Source: Hemibagrus wyckioides (Eukaryota; Chordata; Actinopteri; Siluriformes; Bagridae). Taken from it: DNA of 64,000 bases. Both the position numbers and the translations under genes were made by a program. The first letter of the stretch is position 1, and each line of letters begins with the position of its first letter. Below are positions 49,046 through 60,140 of the stretch, one piece after another. The stretch spans positions 8,757,511 through 8,821,510 of the forward strand of contig NC_080723.1 in assembly GCF_019097595.1 (NCBI RefSeq). Direction: 5' to 3'. The notes under the pieces are model-generated. The model had not been told where the DNA came from, did no database searches, and saw only the letters and a list, made by a program, of their open reading frames with translations.

Positions 49046-50432
49046 GTGGTCAGTGCAGCACTGTTGATGATGATGATGATGATCTTCTCTGCATGGTGCT
49101 GAACGTTTCACTGTGTCAGTTTGTAAATCTCCAGATTTCTGACTGATTCCCAAAATAAATGACTGGATCCTGAACCCTAAAATTAGACCCTCGGAGTAAA
49201 GCATTTACATTTCTGTTCTTTCTTTTTATTATGATTAATGTACACAATGTGGTTAACTGCTTTCGCTTCTTCTTTTGTGAGAAAAACGAGGTAACAAACA
49301 TCAATTGGAAAAGCAGTTAACACCGTCACATGTCCAAGTGACCGTGTGAGAAAATGCGGCAAATCAGATGTGGTAATACATTACCTGCAAGTTTCTCTTC
49401 CAGACATTGGGTTAAAATTTGACCTCAGTTCACTGTTAAACAATTACACCTACAAGCCCAAGGCCAGGTTTAATATTTGGTTATAGGTCATTAGAAATCC
49501 TGTCTAATCAAATCCTACATGTCTGTGATTACTGGCTCAGGAGGGCAAAAGGATCAAGGCTTGGACTAAACTAAAAAAAAATGGGGAACTTTTAATCAAC
49601 ATTTTCAGCATTCGTGTGACTTTTCATGACATTTTCATAAAATGTAAAATATTGGTGGCTACCTGAACAATGCTGCTAAACCCCACCCTCACCTGATCAA
49701 CTGGATGATGTATTTACATGAACATTTAACAAAAAAAAAAAAAAACTTTCTCTGAGAGCTGTATTTTGGTTAAAACAGAACTGTGTGTGTTTCGTCTCTG
49801 AATCTGCCCTGCTTGTGAATGCAAAAATGCCTCTCTAGTGCCAAGCTTTCAGGGATACGAGAGGATTCTGTTTGTTCTCTTAAACTCTTAACAAACTTCC
49901 TGTCCTTCCGTACAGCCAGGCCAGCTTTCCTTCAGGAACTACTGGAGTGTTTTTCCCGTTTCTCACACATTTTCCTTGCAAGTCGTGACCTCTTGAGCCT
50001 GGAAAAGATCCCTCTTGTGGCCCTGATGCTCCTTCTCTGGAGGGTTAGACAGTGTGTGCTGTGGGGAAAAAAACGTGTGTAAGCCATACAGAAATCTACA
50101 CATGATTCTATACATCAGTGACATCAGTGTTTCATATTTATAGAGTAATTTACTTGGGGTTTTTTGGGGTTTTTTTTTTTTTTTTTTTCTTCAGATTAAA
50201 ACTAGAGAAAGGCTTGTCTCATTTGCTGAAACTTTTTAGTTTACGTTTATAAAATGGACTCAGTTGTTAGTATGTGCTTGAACCCAGACTGTGCTCCTTT
50301 TTTTCCCTCTTAATGCAGTCTGGTTAACTGTTTCTCTCTTCTTTTTATGTGACTGTGTACTGAAGGAGATTTTGATCTGACTGCACATTGTCTTGTATTT
50401 CGAAACAACTCTCACTGGTTGGGACGAACTTG

Positions 50433-50438
50433 AATAAA
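50433..50438 (+). terminator. Candidate nudt4 polyadenylation signal
   Basis: AATAAA lies 3.3 kb past the nudt4 stop, followed within 25 bases by TTTTGTGTCA, a plausible GU-rich downstream element. A 3' UTR this long would be unusual but not unprecedented. Assignment to nudt4 is by position only. Confidence 0.35.
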
Positions 50439-51143
50439 TGAGTTAAAGACTTTTGTGTCAGCGATTCATCTCTGTATCTAATCTCTGTATCTTATCCACT
50501 GCTCTAGTGTTAGTGTTACATTGAGCCTTTGTACAACCTCAAAATCTTACAGAAATGAATCAAATACACAGACAAGTAAGATTAATTAAGTGACTGTCAA
50601 AGAATATGCAGCTATTTCTTAAACTTTCTAGCTCAGATAACATCCTAGCTTTAAGTGCATTGAGTTAAAGTATCACTGGTCTAATTATACAGATACTGAT
50701 CATTTAGATAAATATAACTTTTGAACATGTGAAATTGTTGGTTTTCTCAGGAGATAGTGAAAAGCAAGATAGTAAAATAAAGGATGAATAATATACAGGA
50801 AGGAAGAGGACAGTCTGTGAACATGTTGAGATGTGTTAGAGATGTTAATACAATGAAAGAAACGGGAATGAGAGCAGTCTGGTTCTGCTGATCAACCATG
50901 ATATTTTATATATTTAATAATAATAATAAAATTCTAAAATAAGTCAGTTTTAGGAAAGACAGACCTTTTTTCGCACGATTCTAATATAATATTTCTAAAT
51001 AAATTGTGCATTCAGTTAAGATTTATTTTATATATAATTTATATTTAATTTATAACCCTGACCTTTGACTAGGTAAAAAAAAAGGGGGATCTTAGGATGG
51101 TTTCCTCAATGAGTTCAGCGAGTTATCAAAAAGGTTCATCAAG

Positions 51144-51146
<3 letters not shown>

Positions 51147-51217
<71 letters not shown>

Positions 51218-51228
51218 TGTATGTATGT
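51147..51228. repeat. (AT)n(GTAT)n microsatellite
   Basis: About 44 bp of AT repeats pass into about 38 bp of GTAT repeats. Confidence 0.95.
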
Positions 51229-51239
51229 TATTTTACATA

Positions 51240-51389
51240 TTTATTCATTCATTCATTCATTGTCTGTACCGCTTATCTTGGGTCATGAGGCGTCATCTCA
51301 GGCGTCATCGAGCATCAAGGCAGGATACACCCTGGATGTAGTGCCAACCCATCGCAGGGCAGACAGACAGACGGACGGACGGACGGACG

Positions 51390-51443
<54 letters not shown>

Positions 51444-51665
51444 TACTTTATTCATCCCAAAGGGAAATTCACAAGTACACTCATGAGTACAACAAGCACA
51501 AGCACAACTACATTCATGAGTACACTCATACACTCACGCAATCACACACTACAGGCAATTTAGAGACTCCAGTCAGCCTAGAAGCATGTCTTTGGACTGT
51601 GGGAGGAAACCGGAGCACCCGGAGGAAACCCACCAAGCACGGGGAGAACATGCAAACTCCACACA
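51240..51665 (-). mobile_element. tRNA-SINE copy interrupted by GACG/GACA microsatellite
   Basis: The SINE body (GTGCCAACCCATCGCAGGGC, CAATTTAGAGACTCCAGTCA, GGGGAGAACATGCAAACTCC) matches the copies at 39108 and 41936. An expanded GACG/GACA tract at 51359-51442 splits it; it probably grew from the CAGGGCAGACAGAC wording inside the SINE. Confidence 0.75.
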
Positions 51666-51744
51666 TGTCTATGCGCTCTTATATGATGTCTGTTTATCTG
51701 TCTCCACCAGGTCCAAATGTTGTGTGTTCCAGCTTGATATAAAA

Positions 51745-51915
51745 ATATAAAATGCATATTCAAGAGATATCCAGATCCATATAGATTTGGGTGAAGATTG
51801 GAATTTATCCCTGATGAACAGGGTAGAAGGTGACAAGGGAAAACTCCCTGAGAGGACATGGGGCAGAAATATCGAGAAAGAGAAAGCTCCTCTTCTGGGT
51901 GACACCTGAAAAAGT
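51745..51915. repeat. Dispersed fish repeat fragment
   Basis: GGGAAAACTCCCTGAGAGGA, GGGCAGAAATATCGAGAAAG and CTTCTGGGTGACACCTG resemble parts of 22860-22940 and 37110-37170. Confidence 0.5.
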
Positions 51916-52029
51916 TGTAGAGTCAGTGGTGTAGAATTAAATATAGAAGTGAACATGTCTGTGTGTTGACTGATCTAAACTTAATTATTGTGTACATAAG
52001 ATTATATTTGAAGGTACTGTGTTTATTCA

Positions 52030-52390
52030 TGTGAGCGGCCGTGTTGTTTTGTTTCGTCACTTGTTGAACGCGAAGGAACTCGAGGTGAAGGTTGACGAGG
52101 AGGAATTCCGAGTTAAAATCTGTTGGATTTTCCCAGTCGGATGGGTTTTTTTTCCTGACTGTTTCTTTTGTATTACGAAACACGACCTTGCATCAATGCA
52201 AGCGTTTTCATTGCGGAACCAATGTGCTGAGTCCTGCGCGTGTCCGGAAGGGAAGCGGTGCGACACGGCGCCTGGCCGGTAGAGCGGCAGCAACAGGCCC
52301 ATGTGGAAAGCGAACACTTCCCGGCACCGCGGCGCAGTTATAACGCTGATATAACTCCTGTTTCTTATGGTGGCGTGTGCGGGAGTAAGC
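52030..52390 (+). promoter_or_regulatory. CpG-enriched dnajc2 promoter/leader
   Basis: CpG density rises here (GCGGTGCGACACGGCGCCTG, CACCGCGGCGCAG), without a clear TATA box, as expected for a housekeeping promoter. A TAA in frame upstream of 52367 closes the reading frame, so the coding start lies at 52367 or 52391. Confidence 0.45.
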
Positions 52391-53581
52391 ATGCTGAAAG
52401 AGGCGCTGGAAGGACAGGTTACACTGGTGTGTAACACCACCGCCGGTAAGAGAAATCATAATAAAGTGCTGAAAGAGACACAGGGTGTGTGTATATGTGT
52501 ATATTTGTGTGTGACACGCACATTAGCCGCTTAGCTCGCTAGCTGTGTGCTCAGCAGTGCTAGGTAATGTGTTCATATCACTGAAAACTCATCTGCCTTC
52601 ACACTGTCCAGACCCGACAGCATGCCTGCTTGTATTTTCACCTTATTACCAACACCGCAAACTTCCTGTAGCTACGAAACAGGCTGCATGGACAAAGATT
52701 TACTTCTGGTTCAAACCTAAATTGCTCAGCACTCCCTGTACATGTGCACTACATGCCGTGACGTCTGCAGTCCAAGTAGTGAACTACGTCTTCAATACTG
52801 AGTCATTTGAAAGTGCACATTAAATATATTTATATACTTGTATCGCGACTTTGTAAGACACTCAGTTGTATCAAAATGGATCTCTTAATATTATTGCATA
52901 TTATATTTGTTTTCTCGAAGCAATTTTTTAAAATCTTTAATTTTGATTAGACCAATACAATGACAATAAAGCAGTCTAAGAGGCCAGAGATGCTAAAGGT
53001 CTTAGAGTTTAATATCGGTTAAAGGTGCAATAGACGGTTTTTAAAATTTTCTTATAAATACAAATAATTCCTAAAGTATGTGAGGTTGATTAAAACATTA
53101 TAGTTTTGGTGATGGACTCCAGACAATGGAATAATATAGGTTAATAATCCTGCTTGGAAAACATGTTTTCCGGTCCGGAATGTTAGTTTGGAATACTCCT
53201 CCTGTCCGTCATCTTATAGACACGCCCCCAATCAGTTTAACTCCGCCCTCTGCTAGAATGCACAGTTTAGAGCTTATAAGGGTTTATTACAAAGAAAGAA
53301 GGCATAGAGACTACGCAGGGTGAACATCCTCATGAATAAGTCTTTGTAGTTTTAATATAGTGCTCTTGAAAGTGGTGTCATGACAGTTCTTGCTAATGCT
53401 AACACTAGATAGTGGTGGTAGTTGAGGGATGGCTGAACTGGCGGAAGCTCCATGTTAAATTGACAGGTTTTTTTATTTTATTTTATTTTTACTGTCTTTT
53501 ACCTCTTTGTCGCTAATTCAGTATGATTGAAAGATGCTCTCTCTCTCTCTGTCTGTCTGACTCTCACTCTTATGATTCAAG

Positions 53582-53652
<71 letters not shown>

Positions 53653-53687
53653 CTCTGACTCACTCTTAAGATATTAAAGTCTCTCAG

Positions 53688-53728
<41 letters not shown>

Positions 53729-55489
53729 CTCACTCTTGAGATTAAAGTCTCTTTCTATCAATTGCAGTTCATTTCATATGGGCTTTATTGGTATGAAAAG
53801 TTGTACATGTATCAAAGCATTTATAGGGCTAATGAATAAAATAATATAATGGAATACAAATAAATGCAAAGCAAAAAGCCTATAATCAGATGGTGTGAAT
53901 GTGTCTCTGTAGCAGGCTGTGGTTACTGAGTCTGTACTTTGTCATGGTTTTCCTCAGCTTGTTGTCTCTGATTGTGCTGAGGTATTTGGCTGTAGCGTGT
54001 TCTGTTTAGCACCAAATAACATGGCAGTGTACTTTGTTTTTGTGTTGTTTCAGTCCAATAAGTACATTACATTTTCAGTACATTTTCTTTCTGAATGTTG
54101 ATCCTTTGGTTGGTTGGTTTGGTTGGTTCTGTGGATAAGGTTGCTAGTATCCTGAGGCCGGTTAGTGTTAGTTTTGCTAGTCAGATTAGTTTGTTTGTGG
54201 AGCCTCAGTACCAGCTGAATACGGTGGATGTTTGCTTCAGGTTGCTCAGTTTTAGATGTTTTCAAAATTTGATGGCTCTTCTCTCAGTGTGGATTAATTG
54301 AGGGTATTGTCCTAATTCTGATCTACATGTGGTGTTAGGTGGTCTCCTCTGTTCCCTGAGGATGCTCTTACAAAACTTTGCATGCAGGGCTTCGATTGGG
54401 GTTTTGTCCCATTTGTAGAATTCCTGATTTAGGAAGAGGACCCCAGACTTCAGCCCCATATAGGACAGTTGGTTCTATATGATTTTTAATGGAGTAGAAA
54501 GACTTTGTTCATTTACAGCCTAGCTGAGATTCCCATTCTCACTGAGGGATGTGTAACTGGTGACATGATCAGTGCTGGTCATACCATTGGTGAAACGAGG
54601 TTCTGCTGTAGAGGCTCCTCTGATGGAGACAGCAGGACCAGATCATCTGCATTGAGGAAGAACTTTATTTTGGCATCATGTAGTGCGAGTCCAGGTGCTG
54701 GTGATTGATCTAGTAGTTCTTCTGTTTCATTACTGTATACGTTGAAGAGTGTTGGTGATGATGGGCAGCCCTGCCGCACACCCCAGTCTTGAGGGAAGAA
54801 TTCCGTTTGTTTATTTTAATTTTTTTTTTATCACACATTTACTGTTTGAATATTGTTCTCTCTCTTTCTCTTACACACACATGCAGGTTCCGTGCAAGTG
54901 CAGGTAGAGCCAGTAGGTCGCTGGTTCGAAGCCTTCCAGAAGCGGCGGGATCGGAATGTGTCTGCGTCATTCCAGGAGCTGGAGGAGGAAGAGGAGCTCT
55001 CTGAGGAGGAAGCAGATGAGGAGCTGCAGCTGGAGGAATATCCCATGCTGAAAACACTGGACCCAAAAGACTGGAAGGTGCTGCCTTAAGGCAGGGCTAG
55101 GGGGAGGAGGGGGGACTGACGCATTTATGTGATTGAACAGCTACCTAGTACACTTTATAAAGGAGAAAGTGTAAGCAGCATTCGAATTATTCAGACTGGG
55201 TAAACTCTACAGAAAGGTCTTTATGTAGTTATAATACACAAGCGTGTAGGTAGATAGGACTTTCATGTTTTATTTATTTAATTTTTTTTTTTTTTTTTGC
55301 TGTTGGAGTGTTTTTTTTAATGTCTGAAACCCTTCATCAAAAAGCTATAGTTTTGACAAAGTCTTAAGCTATGAAATTCAGCCCATTCCTCTCACATGTA
55401 TAACTGAGATTATTCTCTCTCTCCCTCTCTCTCTCTCCCTCTCCCTCTCTCTCTCTCCCTCTCTCTCTCTCCCTCTCTCTCTCTCCTTC

Positions 55490-55525
<36 letters not shown>

Positions 55526-55583
55526 CCTCTCTCCCTCTCTCTTTCTCCCTCTCTCTCCCTCTCTCCCTCTCTCTTTCTCCCTC

Positions 55584-55617
<34 letters not shown>

Positions 55618-56512
55618 CTATTCAACCTCACCCCCCACCCTTGTTCTCTCTAATAGAATCAGGATCACTATGCTGTACTGGGTTTAGCTCATATGAGGTA
55701 CAAGGCGACCCAGAAACAGATTAAAGCTGCTCGTAAGTTGTTACCCTTCAGCAGTCTGCTGCTGTTAGTCACACAACATAATTCATTTTTTTCTCAGCAC
55801 TACATTCTGGCGTGATGTGATCCATTTGCTCTTGACCTCTCCACAGATAAAGCCATGGTTCTGAAACATCACCCAGACAAGAGAAAAGCAGCCGGCGAGC
55901 AAATTGTGAAAGGAGATAACGATTATTTCACCTGCATTACTAAAGGTTGGTGCTGGAGCTGAAGAGCTGTGCTACATGTGTACACTGTACTACAGCCTGG
56001 GCAGCAACACCACTGCTTTGTGTCAATTGTATCTTTGCAGCAATCGAGATTCTGTCAGACCCTGTGAAGAGGAGAGCCTTCGACAGCGTGGACCCTACCT
56101 TTGACAACATGGTGCCCACCAAGGCAGAGGGCAAAGAGAAGTTCTTTGAGGTGTTTGCTCCTGTGTTTGAACGTAATGCCAGGTCAGTTTAGTTCTAAAC
56201 ACCTTTCTACATTTAAACCAGCTCCTGCTGAGGCATGTGATGACACAATACCGGGTACAGAGATGGTACAGGGCGTTACATAGGCCTGAAGTTTTGCATG
56301 AAAATTCATAGATGCATAGAGGAATTATTCCTCTGCTAGAGAACAAAGAGTCGAGTACATGAACAAACTTGATAAACAAGAAGGAGGGTCATCCCTCTGT
56401 TGCTCATATCTCTGCTATGTGACAAGAATATAAAGTAAGTCTCATTAGCACACACACACACACATAACCTTGCAGGTTGCCATTTCTGCCATTAGATGCA
56501 TACATACATACA

Positions 56513-56549
<37 letters not shown>

Positions 56550-58163
56550 CACACCCTGACAAAAGTCTTGTCGCCTATCCAAGTTGTAGGAACAACAAAT
56601 AATAACTTGACTTCTAGTTGATCATTTGGAATCAGAAGTGGCTTATATGAAAGGCAAAGGCCTCTAGATTACGCTTATTTTACCAAAATAAAATCTTATC
56701 GTGCTGTGATTTTTAATTATTTAATTAGGACAGAAAGGTCAGACTTTGCTTAGACAAAAGTCTTGTCACTTAACAGAAATAATGTACAGTATAGAACATA
56801 GTCATGGTGCAGTGGAAAAAGAATTAATATTGTGTATGACTCCCATGAGCTTGGAGGACTGCATCCATACGTCTCGGCAATGACTCAAATAACTTATTAA
56901 TAAAGTCATCTGGAATGGCAAAGAAAGCATTCTTGCAGGACTCCCAGAGTTCATCAAGATTCTTTGGTTTCATCTTCAATGCCTCCTCCTTCATCTTACC
57001 CCAGACATGCTCAATAATGTTCATGTCTGGTGACTGGGCTGGCCAATCCTGGAGCACCTTGACCTTCTTTGCTTTCAGGAACTTTGATGAAGTATGAGAA
57101 GGAGTGCCATCCTGCTGAAGAATTTGCCCTCTCCTGTGGTTTGGAATGTAATGGGCAGCAAGAATGTCTTGATACCTCAGGCTGTTGATGTTGCCATCCA
57201 CTCTGCAGATCTCTCTCACGCCCCCATACTGAATGTAACCCCAAACAATGATTTTTCCTCCCCCGAACGTGACTGTTTTCTGTGTGAATCTTGGGTCCAT
57301 GCGGGTTCCAATAGGTCTTCTGCAGTATTTGCGACGATTGGGATGCAGTTCAATAGATCGGATTCATTGGAAAAATCAACCTTCTGCCACTTTTCCACAG
57401 TACATCCTTCCTGCAAGCTGTGGGCCTTGGCAAATGCAACACGATTTTTTAGTTGTCTTCTGTTTAATGCTGGTTTCTGAGCACTAATTCGGCCATCGAG
57501 ACCACTGCGTGAGAGAATTCGACAAACTGTTCTTGTAGATACAGGGGTTTCTGGTGACCAGTTGTTATGTAGCTCTGCTGCAGTTGAAAAAGGGCTGGCC
57601 CTGGACTGTCGAACCAACAAACGGTCTTCTCGAACAGTTGTCTTACGGGGTCTGCCTGACCTGGGCCTGTCATGAACTTCACCAGTTTCTTCAAATCTTT
57701 TTCTTATCCTCTCCACTTGACGTTTAGATACATTAAAGATGTCTGCCACCTCAGCAGGAGACTTGGTCTTCAGGCTCTTGATGATCAGCACTTTGGTCTG
57801 TGGTTGAATCTTTGGCATGCTGTCAGGTCAGGATGCATTTCAAATGAAGGTTGGGTGTGCTGGGGTTCTTCTTCTACACACCTGGGAATGTGTTAATTAC
57901 AGTATTTGTCACAGGTGATGCTCTAATCTGTGATTGGTTGAATCCTTTAAAGACGTGACAAGACTTTTGTCTAAGCAAAGTCTGACCTTTCTGTCCTAAT
58001 TTAAATAATTAAAAATCACGGCATGATAAGATGGTAAAATAAGCGTAATCTAGAGGCCTTTGCCTTTCATATAAGCCACTTCTGATTCCAAATGATCAAC
58101 TAGAAGTCAAGTTATTATTTGTTGTTCCTACAACTTGGATAGGCGACAAGACTTTTGTCAGGT

Positions 58164-58238
<75 letters not shown>

Positions 58239-60109
58239 CATAAAAAAATGTTTAAAAATGCATATAAAAAATTATTTAAAAAAAATATATAAAATTACTA
58301 CCTTTTTAATATTATTTTATGATTTATTAATAATTTATTTTGTAACATTTGATTACAAATTGACTGGAATCAGTTTATTGTGGTGGTGAAAAAAACATTT
58401 TGTCATTATTAAATGATCATCAATGTTATATTTTATTATATTTTATTTTTTTAAGACAGTTCTGCTGTTTTTGCTGGTAGTTTGTGAGTGAACTCGTACA
58501 TTGTGATGTGATATAACGTGTCATAGTGACTGAATTGCAGTATGTTTTTGTCCGCACATTAAACTGCATCTTGCCCGTGATTGACAGGTGGTCCACTAAA
58601 AAGCACGTCCCCCACATCGGGTCTCTGGATTCCTCGTTTGAGGAAGTGGATAATTTCTATTCCTTCTGGTGAGTTTTAATGGATTGTATTTTTTTCTTCC
58701 ACTGTAAACTGTACATGATGTGCCTTAAGTGTCAGGAGAGATGGAAAGAATATTGACAAATTTATCCTCCATTTCCACTTTAGTTGAACAAAATGTGTTG
58801 GGGATAACGGGATTAATTAAATCATTCGTTATTGTATTAAAGGAGACATTTTGATCTGTGTTTTATAAAATATAAGACAGGTTTGTAGCTAATGAGATAT
58901 CTACAGATATGCCCTCTTAAAATGTATGTACATTCATATTGAATTATAATTGTGTGTAAAGCTCCTTAGATTTTTTGTGTAAGCTTTTTTGACAGACAAG
59001 CTTTTTTCCGCTGTTTTTAAAAGGTACATATACAAGTACATATAGAAATGCAGTAAAAATGTGTTTTTTTTATTCTATTTTTAAGCAATGGTTCTGAAAT
59101 ATATTTAAGTCAGATTGTTCTCTCATAAGTCTCTCATAAGTCACCACAACAAAGCAGATATTAGTGCTGATGTTTGTTTCTGCTATTTAAGGTACAACTT
59201 TGATTCATGGAGAGAGTTTTCATATTTGGATGAAGAGGAGAAAGAAAAAGCTGAATGGTAACAAATGTCTTTGTGCATCTCAAAATCTAGAATCCCTAAC
59301 ACAATACATTTACACGTATGGTAATTTCTTGCCTTTTTTTTTTTAAACCAGTCGAGATGAGCGAAGATGGATCGAGAAGCAGAACCGTGCATCACGAGCT
59401 CAAAGAAAAAAAGAAGAAATGAATAGGATAAGAACTCTCGTAGGTATGGACAGTGTCACCCTTAAAGCACTTGTAATCAACTCAAGTGACCACCTGTCAT
59501 GTTTAAATCAGAACCTGACATTCTTTCTTGTAGTTCCACTTGGATCAAAAGTTAAGAGTTACTCCTGAGAAAGTATAGAAAAGGGCTGAGCCGAGTCCAA
59601 AACTTAGTTGTCCAGAACATTTTTAGTGCACTGCATTAAATTCAGTGCCTGCTGCATTTGATTCAGTGCCTGCTGCATTTGATTCAGTGCCTACTACATT
59701 TGATTCAGTAGCTGCTGCATGTGTTTCAGTAACTACTGCATTTGATTCAGTGCCTACTGCATTTGATTCAGTAGCTGCTGCATTTGTTTCAGTAGCTGCT
59801 GCATTTGATTCAGTAGCTGCTGCATTTGTTTCAGTAGCTGCTGCATTTGTTTCAGTAGCTGCTGCATTTGTTTCAGTAGCTGCTGCATTTGTTTCAGTAA
59901 CTACTGCATTTGATTCAGTGCCTGCGGCTTTCGATTCAGTAGCTGCTGCATTCGATTCAGTGCCTGCTTACTTTCAGTACCTGAGACTATAATTTTATGT
60001 ACCTCTACCAAGGTACAGCTATTTTGTGACGGACTCCAGAGTAGACTTTTTCTCTAGACACTAGACTCTTTCACAGTGTCTGAGTCATAACTGAGTGTCT
60101 GAGTCATAA

Positions 60110-60140
<31 letters not shown>

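Larger units (their letters stand above)
47104..52390 (+). other. nudt4 3' UTR/downstream region and intergenic DNA before dnajc2
   Basis: No further gene was seen. The 3' UTR of nudt4 starts at 47104. An AATAAA at 50433-50438 followed by GTGTCA-rich sequence is the best candidate for the end of a long 3' UTR; another AATAAA lies near 49155. GT/GA repeats occupy 48538-49045, AT/GTAT repeats 51147-51228, a SINE 51240-51665 and a dispersed repeat 51745-51915. The last 350 bases before the dnajc2 start are CpG-richer. Confidence 0.4.

Noticed and set aside
48506..49204. 232-residue minus-strand frame
   Set aside because: It is a simple-repeat artefact of His/Thr/Ser/Leu codons over the GT/GA array.
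51359..51442. Regular short direct repeats considered as CRISPR-like
   Set aside because: Units are 4 bp with no spacers, in a vertebrate genome; a plain microsatellite.
55410..55631. Arg/Glu-rich minus-strand frame
   Set aside because: It is the translation of a GA/GGGA simple repeat beside a splice acceptor.
59645..59992. 115-residue frame with AAAFDSV repeats as a possible protein
   Set aside because: It lies in an intron, opens at a GTG, and has no splice sites; it is treated as a minisatellite.
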